Of a stretch of 64,000 nucleotides of DNA, positions 18,207 through 27,936 are shown one piece after another (position 1 is the first letter of the stretch; the number at the start of each line of letters is the position of its first letter). The notes under the pieces were generated by a model, which searched no databases, was not told the DNA's origin, and saw only the letters and a program-made list of their open reading frames with translations. The DNA is from CAVPCZ01 sp963779225 (GTDB lineage: Bacteria; Bacteroidota; Ignavibacteria; UBA10030; UBA6906): NCBI GenBank assembly GCA_963779225.1, contig CAVZWW010000003.1, forward strand, positions 3,472,001 to 3,536,000. Direction: 5' to 3'. The translations under genes and the position numbers were made by a program.

Positions 18207-19637
18207 ATGAGCACGTCAAAACGCGGCGATCTGCTGATCCCTTCCCTGCTGGTCCTCTGTGACGCTCTGGCCATCGAGGCCGCTTTCCTTCTTGCCTACT
18301 GGCTGCGGTTCCAGACGGCGGTCTTCGCCCCGTTCGGCTTTCTCGAAGCGGAATCTCCGCCTCTCAGCGGTTATTTCACAGGTTCCCTGTTTGTCATTGC
18401 CGCCTGGATTCTCCTCTTCAACGCGCGGAAGATGTACGGCGTTCGCCGGAACGTGAATCTCTCGGACGAGCTCGTCAATGTCGTCAAAGTGGTGAGCATG
18501 GGCATGCTCATTGTGATGAGCGCGACATTCTTCTACCGCGACTTCTCGTATTCACGTATTGTCTTCGGATTGGTGTGGGGGTTCGCCTCATCGGGTATTT
18601 TCCTGGGACGGGCGTTTGTGCGGGCGCTTGAGCGGAGCCTCTACCGTCAGGGCCGCCACCTCCAGCAGGCGGTAATCGTTGGCAACGACGATCTCGCCGA
18701 ACAGGTCTATACACGCCTCCACCTCCATCCTTCGTTCGGCTTTCAGATCGTGGGATATTTCGCCGGTGTTCCGGCTGACGCATCCCGGCGGCTGTCGCAG
18801 GCATCGTACCTGGGATCTGTCGACGGCACACCGGACTACATCCGTACGCACGGGATCGATCTTGCGTTCATCGCCCTCCGCTCGAGCGACCACCCGCGTC
18901 TTTTCGATCTGATCAGCGAATGTGAGGGGATGAACATCGAATTCATGATGGTCCCCGATCTCCTGGATATCCTGACGAGCCAGGTCCGTGTGCGTGACCT
19001 CGAAGGGATTCCTTTCCTGCGGCTCAAGGGCATCCCGTTGACCACCTGGGGGAGGATCACAAAACGTGCGTTCGATGTCGCGGTGTCAGCGTTCATCCTT
19101 GCCGCGTCATTTCCCCTTCTCCTCCTCATTGCGCTTGCCGTCAGGCTGGATTCCCGGGGGCCTGTCCTTTTCCGGCAGAAGCGTGTCGGTCTCGACGGGC
19201 GGGAATTCACCATGTACAAGTTCCGCTCCATGGTGGCCGGCGCGGAGCGGTTCGACAGAGAGGCGGGACTCGGGATCCGTAATGATCCACGCCGCACGCC
19301 GGTGGGGCGATTCATCAGGCGGGTCAGCCTCGACGAACTTCCTCAGTTCTGGAATGTCCTTCGGGGCGACATGAGTCTCGTAGGACCCCGCCCCGAACGG
19401 GCGCATGTTGTGCAGGGGCTGGTCGGCACCGTTCCCAAGTACCTGGATCGCCACCGGGTTAAAACCGGTCTTACGGGTTGGGCGCAGGTAAACGGACTCC
19501 GCGGTGATACCTCTATCGAGGAGCGGACAAAATACGATCTCTACTACATCGAAAACTGGTCACTCGGATTCGATATCAGGATACTTCTCCGCACCGTGCG
19601 TGCCGCCCTTTTTGCTACGGAGCCCGTCCACCGATGA
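18207..19637 (+). CDS. Undecaprenyl-phosphate glucose/hexose phosphotransferase (WcaJ-like)
   Basis: 476 residues. These polyisoprenyl-phosphate hexose-1-phosphate transferases start glycan synthesis on the inner membrane. Features in order: several N-terminal membrane segments (about residues 10-115), a CoA-binding-like domain with VIVGNDDLAEQVY, a membrane hairpin near ITKRAFDVAVSAFILAASF, and the catalytic domain with VLFRQKRVGLDGREF, MYKFRSM, SLDELPQFWNVLRGDMSLVG and TGWAQVNGLRG. The ending is typical (YDLYYIENWSLGFDIRILLRT). It follows gmhA by 7 bases and overlaps the small membrane protein gene by 4. The exact sugar is not determined. Confidence 0.92.
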   Translation: MSTSKRGDLLIPSLLVLCDALAIEAAFLLAYWLRFQTAVFAPFGFLEAESPPLSGYFTGSLFVIAAWILLFNARKMYGVRRNVNLSDELVNVVKVVSMGMLIVMSATFFYRDFSYSRIVFGLVWGFASSGIFLGRAFVRALERSLYRQGRHLQQAVIVGNDDLAEQVYTRLHLHPSFGFQIVGYFAGVPADASRRLSQASYLGSVDGTPDYIRTHGIDLAFIALRSSDHPRLFDLISECEGMNIEFMMVPDLLDILTSQVRVRDLEGIPFLRLKGIPLTTWGRITKRAFDVAVSAFILAASFPLLLLIALAVRLDSRGPVLFRQKRVGLDGREFTMYKFRSMVAGAERFDREAGLGIRNDPRRTPVGRFIRRVSLDELPQFWNVLRGDMSLVGPRPERAHVVQGLVGTVPKYLDRHRVKTGLTGWAQVNGLRGDTSIEERTKYDLYYIENWSLGFDIRILLRTVRAALFATEPVHR

Positions 19638-19963
19638 TACCCCTGTTCGTGTTCTTCGTTCATGTCGTTGGGGTTGCGGCCATATTCACGAAACGGTGGC
19701 AGGAGGAGGGGCTTGCCGAGGGAATACTCGGCGTGGTCTTCGCGCTCTTGATCTTTTTTGTTGGTTGGAGCATGACCGCCTTCATTCTGAAGTTTGTCAT
19801 GCAGCCTGAGGGGTTTGGCCGGTGGTTTGACCGTGACGCGGCGTCATTGCTGCTTCTCACGGTGGTAGAGGGGATCTTCTACTACTTCTACTTGCGGAAT
19901 GATCTGCCGGAGGAGGAACCTGCGGAACAGCGTGGCAACCGCGATCCATTCAATCCAGCTTGA
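19634..19963 (+). CDS. Small integral membrane protein, unknown function
   Basis: 109 residues with three likely membrane segments (near residues 1-18, 28-50 and 70-90) and a charged tail. The start overlaps the stop of the sugar transferase by 4 bases (ATGA), so it is co-translated with the gmhA-sugar transferase pair. I do not recognise the family. Its last 14 bases overlap the 3' end of the convergent tonB-like gene. Confidence 0.65.
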   Translation: MIPLFVFFVHVVGVAAIFTKRWQEEGLAEGILGVVFALLIFFVGWSMTAFILKFVMQPEGFGRWFDRDAASLLLLTVVEGIFYYFYLRNDLPEEEPAEQRGNRDPFNPA

Positions 19964-20747
19964 AGTTGAACGTCACCACACATTTCTGCTCCCGCTGGGG
20001 GAGCGTGCGTGGCAGTGGTTCGAACCTCCAGCGGCGCAGTTCACGCATAGCCGCCTCTTCGAGGCGGGCATTGGCTTTCTGCACGGGCTTTACGGATTTC
20101 ACGGTGCCATTGGGTGCCACAACCGCTTCAATCCGGACCTGTGCCTGCACATTGGCGCCTGCGGGGTAACGGGGCAGATCCCCGCTGACTTTCTTCCGCT
20201 TTCCCCCTCCGGTCCACTGGACCGATCCGAAGAGCGCCTTGCCGATATCACTGGCCACCGTACCGACTCCGTTAAGAGAACCGGTGGGGCTCTTCCCTGT
20301 CGGTCGGCCTACGGCCAGCGCGCTTTCATCTTTCTTCCCGCTTATCCCGCCCTTCGCTTCCTTTTTTCCCACTCCGGATCCTGCCGTGCGTGCGGATGAA
20401 GTCGACCCTTCGCGTGCATCAATCTTCTTGGTGGGGGGCAGGCTGAAGACTTGATCGCGGCTCTGCGAAGAACGCTCCGGAAGTCGTACGCGGGAGGCCA
20501 GCGGGGAAGATTTTCCGGGTGCCCGGACGGGTTTTCCCTGGCGCGCAGCTGCGCGGGGAGAGACTTTTAACACCTTCTCCGGCAACGGCGCCGTGGGAGG
20601 AGGCAGTTTCACCAGCTCCACCTCCACCACATCCGTTATACCCGCTGTGCTCTCGATTCGCCAGAGGATGAGCACAAGCAGCGCGAGCAGATGCAGCACA
20701 GCAGTGCCGATCCAGGCATACATCTGATCACGACTGATCGATCGCAT
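19950..20747 (-). CDS. tonB: TonB family energy transducer
   Basis: 265 residues. One N-terminal membrane helix (MYAWIGTAVLHLLALLVLIL) anchors it in the inner membrane, followed by a long Pro/Lys/Ser-rich periplasmic linker (about residues 45-165) and a C-terminal TonB-like domain (VQAQVRIEAVVAPNGTVKSV, LRRWRFEPLP). TonB passes proton-motive energy from ExbBD to outer-membrane receptors; a TolA-like role is an alternative given the SPOR and TPR neighbours. It is the last gene of the series exbB-exbD-tonB, with 3 bases between it and exbD. Confidence 0.88.
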   Translation of the reverse strand: MRSISRDQMYAWIGTAVLHLLALLVLILWRIESTAGITDVVEVELVKLPPPTAPLPEKVLKVSPRAAARQGKPVRAPGKSSPLASRVRLPERSSQSRDQVFSLPPTKKIDAREGSTSSARTAGSGVGKKEAKGGISGKKDESALAVGRPTGKSPTGSLNGVGTVASDIGKALFGSVQWTGGGKRKKVSGDLPRYPAGANVQAQVRIEAVVAPNGTVKSVKPVQKANARLEEAAMRELRRWRFEPLPRTLPQREQKCVVTFNFKLD

Positions 20748-20750
20748 GGG

Positions 20751-21164
20751 TTATTTTGCCGGAGTCGTTACCGTCTCGGTGGCAATCATAAATCGAACCG
20801 CACCTGCAGCCTTTGCAAGATCTATCACACGTACCGTGTTCTGCAAGGTCACGTCTTTGTCAGCACGTATCTGCACCACCCTGTCAGGAGCGTCCTTCAA
20901 AGCTGCAGCAACTTCCTGCTGCAGCCGTTCAAAGGAGGTCTCGGCCGAGTTCAGATACACCTTCCCCTGATTGGTCAGAGTAACCGTCACCACCTGCTCG
21001 GTCTTCTGTTCCCCCGTCTCCGCGCGCGGCAATTGCACCTTGATGCCCGGTTCGGCCATGAAGGATGAAGAAAGCAGAAAGAAGATCAGCAACAACATGA
21101 CCACGTCGGTAAGTGACGTATAGTTGAAGGTAGCCAGAAGTTCCTGTCGGGGTTTGAGCTGCAT
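20751..21164 (-). CDS. exbD: ExbD/TolR-family biopolymer transport protein
   Basis: 137 residues with one membrane helix near the N-terminus (SLTDVVMLLLIFFLLSSSFM), where the conserved Asp of the proton channel (TDVVM) is visible, and a periplasmic domain with VTLTNQGKVYLN and VVQIRADKDV. It works with the MotA/ExbB protein encoded immediately upstream (abutting, no gap) and the TonB-like protein downstream. Confidence 0.92.
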   Translation of the reverse strand: MQLKPRQELLATFNYTSLTDVVMLLLIFFLLSSSFMAEPGIKVQLPRAETGEQKTEQVVTVTLTNQGKVYLNSAETSFERLQQEVAAALKDAPDRVVQIRADKDVTLQNTVRVIDLAKAAGAVRFMIATETVTTPAK

Positions 21165-21878
21165 CTATTCTTTCCGCCGGAAGAATTCTTCGTCTGGGAC
21201 CACAGGCCGTGCGGCGCTTCTCGGTACTTCTCCGCCGCCGCCGGGAATCGGGGCAAGCGACGCCCCCGGCCCCTCATCCACCATGTCCAGGAACTCGTTT
21301 GTTGTCAATTCCATCTCGTGAACGAGCTGAAGGACGCGCGTCACGAAATAGTTGTAGAAGAGCAGTGCCGGGATGCCGATGGTCAATCCGAACGCCGTCG
21401 TGAGAAGCGCTTCCCAGATGCCGCCCGCGAGGGCTCCCGGCCCCACCATGCCGCTCTGCAGTTCGATGGTCCGGAAGGCATTGATCATCCCTGTGACCGT
21501 TCCAAGGAAACCCAGCATTGGAGCGATACCGCTGATGCTTGCAAGAATCGCCAGCCGCTTCTCAAGATGAAACACCTCTTCGCGTCCGGCGTTCTCCACA
21601 GCTTCCCTGACTTTGACTTCGCCCTCGCCATGCTTGAGGACGCCCCGTCGCACGATGTTTGCGATCGGGGCATCCTTCTGGCTGCAATAGGTCAGCACGG
21701 CGTTCACATCGCCGTGCCGGTAGATGCTTTTCAGCTTCAACAGGAACTGGCCTGCATCAAGGCGGGCACGGCGCAGGACGAAGAAGCGTTCGATCACCAC
21801 GTACGCTGCCAGCACAGAACAGAGGAGAATGGGCCACATGAGGACCCCTCCTCTGAACATCATGTCGTAAAGGCTCAT
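21165..21878 (-). CDS. exbB: MotA/TolQ/ExbB proton channel protein
   Basis: 237 residues, three membrane segments (about 13-32, 120-145 and 165-185). The family motif is seen in LAILASISGIAPMLGFLGTV and GGIWEALLTTAFGLTIGIPAL. It forms the inner-membrane motor with ExbD to energise TonB (or Tol). It directly abuts exbD. The C-terminal extension (GPGASLAPIPGGGGEV) is low complexity. The SPOR gene lies just upstream. Confidence 0.92.
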   Translation of the reverse strand: MSLYDMMFRGGVLMWPILLCSVLAAYVVIERFFVLRRARLDAGQFLLKLKSIYRHGDVNAVLTYCSQKDAPIANIVRRGVLKHGEGEVKVREAVENAGREEVFHLEKRLAILASISGIAPMLGFLGTVTGMINAFRTIELQSGMVGPGALAGGIWEALLTTAFGLTIGIPALLFYNYFVTRVLQLVHEMELTTNEFLDMVDEGPGASLAPIPGGGGEVPRSAARPVVPDEEFFRRKE

Positions 21879-21894
21879 TGATTCTCCGGATAAA

Positions 21895-22518
21895 TCATCT
21901 GTTGCTTGGCGTGGCGACGTAGACTTTTTCTTCCGTCTGGATCTGCAAACGTCCGATCACCTCGCGGGCGTCCGCACGTGTAGCATAGCGACCGACGCGG
22001 ACACGATACCAGGTTTCCCCGTCCATTTTCCCCTGGTCCACGTATGCGTCAAAACCTCCCGGCCGTCAACAACGACGCCTGCTCATCCGCTTTAGCCTTG
22101 CTCTGCCAGGCGGAGAACTGGACGGTAAACCGGCCGTCACCGGTCGGGACAATGCCCGGTGTGGGACTTTCGAGCCCTTTCATGGCCGGAGCTTTCGTGT
22201 CGGGGGGAGTTCCGGGCAACGGAAGGGTTTCCACCGGAGCAGGCGTGGGCTCCGGGGTGGGGGCCATATCGGGTTCAGGGAAAGCTTCCACAACGACCGG
22301 AGCTTTCTTTCCCCAGAGGTGAATCACTTTGAAGTAATTCAGTGCAAACACACCGGCACCGATGACGGCAAGAATAAGAACGACAAGGACAACGGGTGAT
22401 AACCGTCCCCCCCGCCGCCACCGACCTCACGCAGGCCGGTAGGCATCGGGTTTCTGCCCGTTTCGGGCGCTCCACCGTCCGCACCTGTTTCCTCGTCACT
22501 GAGATTTAAGCGTGGCAT
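21895..22518 (-). CDS. SPOR-domain membrane protein, frameshifted twice
   Basis: Reconstructed as about 207 residues from the ATG at 22518 (MPRLNLSDEE), which has AGGAGG upstream. A short cytoplasmic part leads to one membrane helix (LSPVVLVVLILAVIGAGVFA), a Pro-rich linker and a C-terminal SPOR domain (GRFTVQFSAWQSKAKADEQA ... YRVRVGRYATRADAREV). SPOR domains bind denuded peptidoglycan. The frame breaks in a G7 run at 22407-22413 (one base too few) and at GGG (CCC at 22058-22060; one base too many). The net length is unchanged. It sits between the beta-barrel gene and exbB. Confidence 0.8.
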
Positions 22519-22560
22519 TGTAGAACCTCCTCTATGGTTCAGTGAAAAGACATACAGCAT

Positions 22561-24276
22561 TTACCAGATGTATTCCACTCCAAACTCCGCCGTGCGCGGG
22601 ATACCCGCATAACCTTCCCACCACGTGCGGTCTGCATCGAAAATATTGCCAAGTGAAAACGAGAGACGAAGCGATGGCACCACAATGTACTCTGCGCGGA
22701 GGCCGATGTCAAGATAGGTGGGCAACGCGCGCGTGTTTTCCGGGTCGACATAACGGGATCCGACAAGCCTGAGGCTCGGTATCAGGCGCAACCCGAACGG
22801 GAACCGGTGAACGGATTGAAAATCCAATTCCAGATCAGGCTTGTATGGCACCGAACGTTCCGTCGCGGTGTCCCTCATGCGCCGGATAACAAGCGATACA
22901 TTAAGCATATCCTGATCGGAAATATCAAGGGAAAGATTCCCTTCAATGGCGAAAACCGACACCCTGTCCGCATACGAAGGAGTCCAGAATCCCGTGCTGT
23001 CTTTGTTAACAAAGATCGGCATGTCTTTGATCCGGTCATACCGTAACAGGGCTCCGAGGCGGAGGCCCGGATCCGGGCGGTAGTCCATTCCGGCAACAAG
23101 GTGGGTTGTCGTCCGGCGGTTCCGCAGATGCGGCGCATTCACCAGATACGGATTTTCCTCCAGAATACCCCACAACGAAGCACGCTGAACCGAGGGGTCG
23201 AAGCGGAGATAGGTGGTCACTCCCAACGCCGGACGCCAGAACAGTCCGAAGTGTACATCGACCCACCCTTTGGAGCCGCGGTCCGTGCCCCGTTCCGAAC
23301 CTGCAGTCAGCCCTCCTTCAATATCGACGACTTCTGTTACCGCGGTACGTACCTTCGCCCCCGCAGTGATCAGATAGGGGCTGTTGACCGGCATGGCCGC
23401 GGTGTAGGCCGAAGACCAGAATGAAGCATTACCCAGAATCGCCAGCCTGCCCGCATCCGCATGTACGCCGAAATCGAACCCCAGCTGTGTCTCCTGGCTT
23501 TTGACCGGATCTTCAAACGATGTACCACGCATGTGCAAACCCGGTGTGATGCGGACCGCACCAATCCGGATACTGCGAACTTCCGCATCCCCCGCAATGC
23601 TCGTCACCATCCGCCACTGCTCGGGCCGGTTTGAACCGTATGCCCGGTATCCGCTTCCGTCCATCGAGAAGCTCCCCGCCACCCTCGTTCCTGCCAGCTC
23701 CACTCCACCTGAAAGTGTATTGCGCCCACGTTGATAGTCGGCGTTTGGCGCATGTCCCCCTCCCGATCGGAAGCCGGCGGAGAGCATCACGTCTGCAGTA
23801 CTGAACCCCTGACCGATCCATCCATCAAAAGAGGGCGTACGAAACGAACCATACCCGGCCCTGAGGCCGGCGGAAAACGGAGCGGTTTGAGAGTCATATA
23901 TAGGGTTCTTCGGATCACCGGCCAGAACCGAACGATCGCGCCTTCCAAGCCCTGCGGAACGTGCACCGGCATTTTCGCCGTCTCCGACAAAAGACGGGCG
24001 TTGGGCCTGGTTCAACCGGCGGCTGTCTTCGCCTGTAATAGTGTATTCGGGGACATCAAACTTTGGATAACGTACGTGCGGGTCTGTGCCTGTCGTGTCC
24101 TCGCCGGGAGCATTCGCGGGCCGAAGAACCGAATCGGGGAGCAATGGGAGAGGTGTCCCGCGGGCCGGCTCAGGCTTTGGCTCGGGTTTAGTTTGAGCCT
24201 GCACATGCCCGGCCCATCCGGCAATGCACAGGACCAGCACAATCACCATAGCCCGGGATGTGTTTCCCTGGTTCAT
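22561..24276 (-). CDS. Outer-membrane beta-barrel protein, TonB-receptor-like without a plug
   Basis: 571 residues with a signal peptide (MVIVLVLCIAGWAGHVQAQ) and a proline-rich N-terminal part with KPEPKPEPARG. From about residue 125 it shows alternating aromatic/polar strands typical of a large barrel, ending in FGVEYIW with a terminal aromatic residue as in outer-membrane proteins. No plug domain or TonB box was recognised. It overlaps the upstream TPR gene by 4 bases (ATGA) and precedes the SPOR and exbB genes, so it may be the outer-membrane partner of this energised complex (inference). Confidence 0.75.
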   Translation of the reverse strand: MNQGNTSRAMVIVLVLCIAGWAGHVQAQTKPEPKPEPARGTPLPLLPDSVLRPANAPGEDTTGTDPHVRYPKFDVPEYTITGEDSRRLNQAQRPSFVGDGENAGARSAGLGRRDRSVLAGDPKNPIYDSQTAPFSAGLRAGYGSFRTPSFDGWIGQGFSTADVMLSAGFRSGGGHAPNADYQRGRNTLSGGVELAGTRVAGSFSMDGSGYRAYGSNRPEQWRMVTSIAGDAEVRSIRIGAVRITPGLHMRGTSFEDPVKSQETQLGFDFGVHADAGRLAILGNASFWSSAYTAAMPVNSPYLITAGAKVRTAVTEVVDIEGGLTAGSERGTDRGSKGWVDVHFGLFWRPALGVTTYLRFDPSVQRASLWGILEENPYLVNAPHLRNRRTTTHLVAGMDYRPDPGLRLGALLRYDRIKDMPIFVNKDSTGFWTPSYADRVSVFAIEGNLSLDISDQDMLNVSLVIRRMRDTATERSVPYKPDLELDFQSVHRFPFGLRLIPSLRLVGSRYVDPENTRALPTYLDIGLRAEYIVVPSLRLSFSLGNIFDADRTWWEGYAGIPRTAEFGVEYIW

Positions 24277-27266
24277 TGAAGTTCCGTCAGTTTACGGGCA
24301 GCTTCCCGCCCGACAACATCATCAGCGTGCTGCCTGGCAACGGTTTCATACGATTCGCGGGCTTTCGCCGTGTCTTTGAGCGCGAGGTAACAATCCCCCA
24401 TTTTCAGCGTCGAACGTCCGATCCAATCTGACGATGCGGGATACACATATTTAACGCGTGCAAATGCGGCGATAGCGTCTTTGAATCGATCCTGACGCAC
24501 GAGCGTTTCGCCTGCACCGTACTGTGATTCGGCGCCAATGTCGTCTGTGCGGCGGCGGGCGACATCAGTATAGAGCGCTGTGGCGCGGTCGTATTCCCGT
24601 CCGGCGAGGTAGATATCGGCAGATTCCAGCCGTGCAAGGTCACCGAACTTTGACTGTTTCTCCGTCGCAGCCACTCCCGCCAGATGCTTGAGTGCGCCTT
24701 TTTCGTCGCCTGCCCTCCGCATCATACGCCCCTGCTCCAGAGCAGCCTGCCGGCCTTCATCCGTTGCCGGATGTTCCCGCGCTGCTTGTTGCAGCAGCGT
24801 GATGGCCTCAGTGTAGTTCTTTTGTTCTCCGTTCAGGAGTCCGAGCTCAAGCAGAGCACCGGCTGTAGCTTCACTCGCGGGATACTTCGCCAGCAACGAA
24901 CGTAACGTGCTTTCCGCTTCAGGCAACCGCCCCAGCGCACGGGCGCTCTTTGCCGTGTACAGTTGCGCCTCCGGGAGCAGAGCGCTCGCCGGGTATGACG
25001 TCGAGAATTTCCTGAAACCGTTCAGGGCATCGGCAAATGATCCCTGTTCAAAAAGAGCCTCGGCCTGGGAGAATGTGATCCGTTCCGCGGAAGGAGTCGA
25101 GGCGTTTTCCTTCAGAAACAGTGCGACAACCGCCTCACCTTCGGCCGGTTTTCCCGTCTGTTCATATGCATCGCGCAAACCGCGAATGGCATCAGGGACC
25201 GAAGGACTCGATGCATGGTTCGTCAACACTTCGCGATAGACCTTGATCGCCTCGGGGTATTCGCCAAGATTATAGTGGGCATCGCCTGCGCTGCACAGTA
25301 CCCGGGGCAGAAGGTCGCTCTCCGGAAACGCCGTTCGCAATTCCCCGAACTCTTTCAGTGCTTTCCGGTAGTCACGCTGCTGGAAGGAAACCCAGCCGAT
25401 GGCATAGCGCGCGTCATCTCGGTAATCGGATTTCGGGTAGAGCCGGGCAAGCCCCCGGAGTTCTTCAACGCCTGCAGCCGTTTCACCACCGCGTATCAGT
25501 GCCTGACCGAGCTGATACTGCGCATAGTCCGCTCCTTCCCTTCCGGCGAATTTCTTCAGGACATCACGGTACGTTGCCGCGGCTTTCTTAAAATCTTTCA
25601 GGACATACTGGCAATCCCCCTGCCTCACGCGCGCATCCATCACGAAGGCGCTGGCAGGATACTGCGTCGCCACTTTCGTGAACAGCGTAAGCGCACCGGC
25701 TGCATCACCCAGCTTGTAACGCGCCCAGGCTTTCCCGTATAGCGCATCGGCGACACGAGGACCGGAGAGCTTGCCGATTGCCATGGTATACGCGGAATCC
25801 GCTTCCTTCAGCTTTTCCTGATGATACCGGGATTCGCCGAGCCAGAACCAGGCATCTCCGGAGCGATCGTCGCCCGGATGTTTGGCCAGAAATGCTTCGA
25901 GCGTCGAGGCTGCCCCGATGTATTCTCCTGTACGGGCAAGCGTAAGTCCTTCCTGATACATGGCGTCGGCTGCCACTTCTTCTGTCACGCCCCTGGCTTC
26001 CTGCGCTTCACGGTACGATGCGAGAGCCTCTGCGGTCTTCCCCTGTGCACGCTGCACTTCGCCCAGCACGAACAGGGCGCGCGGCCGAACGGAACTTTCA
26101 GGGTAACGCCCAATCACTTCCAGAAGGATTGTCGCCGCACTGTCGAGCCGTCCGTCTTCCAGGCGCATCACACCCAGTTCCACGAGGGCGTCCGGGACGA
26201 AGGGATGATCCGGGTTGCCGGCCACCTTGCGGAATTGGCTTTCCGCTTCGCGCCGTTTCTGGGCGAGTTTGAGGGCGAGGCCTGCACGGAACTGGGCCGT
26301 CCGGGCAACTTCGTCACTTCCGGCGGCAAGGGCCAGGAATTCCGTAGCGGCAATATCGTTCTTCCCCTGGTGGAGATGCACCCACGCACGGGAATACATG
26401 ACATCGCGGGAGAGGCGATGGAGTGGATATGCCGTCAGAAACGTATCATACCAGGCAAGTGCCGCCGGATAGTCTTCGCGGCGGTAGGCCACTTCTGCAA
26501 GAAGGTATGTCGCTTCGGCGCGATCATTGGAATCAGACAGTACGGGTCGGGCGGCAGTCAGCACCACCGATGCGCGCGTCAGGTCCCCGCTCTGCACATG
26601 GGTCTCGCCGATGCGCACGCGTGCCGATGCCGCAAGCGGACTGTTGGGATGGAGCTTCATCAGCTGTGAATAAGCATCGATGGCTTCCGCGGACTTTTTT
26701 CGCTGTTGTAGAAGCCAGCCGGTGGAGTACCAGGCGTAATCGGCGAGTTTTCCCTGTGGGAATTCGTTCCGGGATTTTGTGTAGTACACAAGCGCACTGT
26801 CGATCTGATCCAGCTTGTAGTAGGATTCACCGATCCAGTAGTCTGCTTCGCCCGCCAGTTCACTCCGGCGGCGGGAAGACACCTCTCTGAATCTCTTGAT
26901 CGCGTCCGTGTACCGGCCTTCTGCATACTGAATCTCCGCCGTACGGAAAAGCGCGTCATCCACGAGAATGCTTCCGGGGTATTCGCGCCGGAATTGTTCG
27001 TATCGCTGGATGGCCTCACCGTTTCGTCCAGAGAGTTTCAGGCATTCGGCTATGAGGTATGCGGCGTCCTGGCAGCGTGGACTGGAGGGGTGACGGTCGA
27101 GAAAACGGAGGAACTCTTCACTGGCGAGCTGATACTGGCCATCTTTGTACAGTCCATAGGCGACGGTATAGTCTTGCGCCTCGTAGGAAGGAGTCATTGG
27201 CTGACCGGCCGCCTGCGCCAGAAAAAGCAGAAACAACAAAGAAATGCGTAGGGTGTGTCCTACCAT
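24273..27266 (-). CDS. Large tetratricopeptide-repeat envelope protein
   Basis: 997 residues. A signal peptide (MVGHTLRISLLFLLFLAQAA) is followed by more than twenty TPR-like helix pairs, with recurring patterns such as YPxS--DDA-YxIGW and ALYGKAWARYKLGDAAGA. This resembles the YbgF/BamD type of envelope TPR proteins, which act as periplasmic scaffolds. It is first in the minus-strand operon TPR-barrel-SPOR-ExbB-ExbD-TonB, overlapping the barrel gene by 4 bases. It probably organises that complex between peptidoglycan and outer membrane; this is inferred from context. Confidence 0.85.
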   Translation of the reverse strand: MVGHTLRISLLFLLFLAQAAGQPMTPSYEAQDYTVAYGLYKDGQYQLASEEFLRFLDRHPSSPRCQDAAYLIAECLKLSGRNGEAIQRYEQFRREYPGSILVDDALFRTAEIQYAEGRYTDAIKRFREVSSRRRSELAGEADYWIGESYYKLDQIDSALVYYTKSRNEFPQGKLADYAWYSTGWLLQQRKKSAEAIDAYSQLMKLHPNSPLAASARVRIGETHVQSGDLTRASVVLTAARPVLSDSNDRAEATYLLAEVAYRREDYPAALAWYDTFLTAYPLHRLSRDVMYSRAWVHLHQGKNDIAATEFLALAAGSDEVARTAQFRAGLALKLAQKRREAESQFRKVAGNPDHPFVPDALVELGVMRLEDGRLDSAATILLEVIGRYPESSVRPRALFVLGEVQRAQGKTAEALASYREAQEARGVTEEVAADAMYQEGLTLARTGEYIGAASTLEAFLAKHPGDDRSGDAWFWLGESRYHQEKLKEADSAYTMAIGKLSGPRVADALYGKAWARYKLGDAAGALTLFTKVATQYPASAFVMDARVRQGDCQYVLKDFKKAAATYRDVLKKFAGREGADYAQYQLGQALIRGGETAAGVEELRGLARLYPKSDYRDDARYAIGWVSFQQRDYRKALKEFGELRTAFPESDLLPRVLCSAGDAHYNLGEYPEAIKVYREVLTNHASSPSVPDAIRGLRDAYEQTGKPAEGEAVVALFLKENASTPSAERITFSQAEALFEQGSFADALNGFRKFSTSYPASALLPEAQLYTAKSARALGRLPEAESTLRSLLAKYPASEATAGALLELGLLNGEQKNYTEAITLLQQAAREHPATDEGRQAALEQGRMMRRAGDEKGALKHLAGVAATEKQSKFGDLARLESADIYLAGREYDRATALYTDVARRRTDDIGAESQYGAGETLVRQDRFKDAIAAFARVKYVYPASSDWIGRSTLKMGDCYLALKDTAKARESYETVARQHADDVVGREAARKLTELQ

Positions 27267-27936
27267 ATAAAGTATTGCGTTAATGACTCCTCGTATGCTG
27301 TTAATTTACCATTTGAAGAGCGAGAAGTCAAGTGGAGAACGTCTGAATCGGCTCACAATAGGGCAACCAGGGGACCGTCGGGGAAGGCAATGACTGCGAA
27401 TTAGGGCCCGACGGAGGGAGCGAATAACGGCTCGAATTGAGACCCCCGAAGGCAGGGTTTCGGCGGTCTGCGGGACGCGGGATCTGGCTCCGTCGCCCGA
27501 GTCTTCGAAAGGCCTCTTCGGCACTCTCGAGGGAGCCACATGTGCCACAGAGCCTCTCAAGAGCCTACTTCTTTATGAAGAGAAATTGCATGAGGCAACG
27601 AAAGAATGCCTGGGAAAAGAGCCAAAACAAGGAACGATTCAGCCCTCGCAGAGAGCTCATAGGAGCATCGACGGAGGGGGCTGGGGGAAGGTGTGGTGTG
27701 GGGATTTCACAAATACCGGCTCAAACCCCGCCAGAAGCCCCTCCAGAGCCTAATATGGGCCTCAGGAGAGACCCGCCGGGGAGAAAACCACCTTTCCCCT
27801 CCGGGTAGGTACAGGAAGCGGCCCTCCGGGGCGTACAGGAAGCGGCCCCCGACTGAGCGCAAGCCGGTGCCCTCATCGTTGGAGCGACCGGCCTGCAGCT
27901 CAATTCAGCAGCTCATCTGTTGAAACTCATCCTCCC
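27267..27936. other. Intergenic region between the TPR operon and amt
   Basis: About 670 bases with no convincing gene. A short direct repeat, (G)TACAGGAAGCGGCC, occurs twice near 27808-27850. The promoter of the TPR operon is presumably here; no terminator with a clear U-run was found. Confidence 0.45.
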
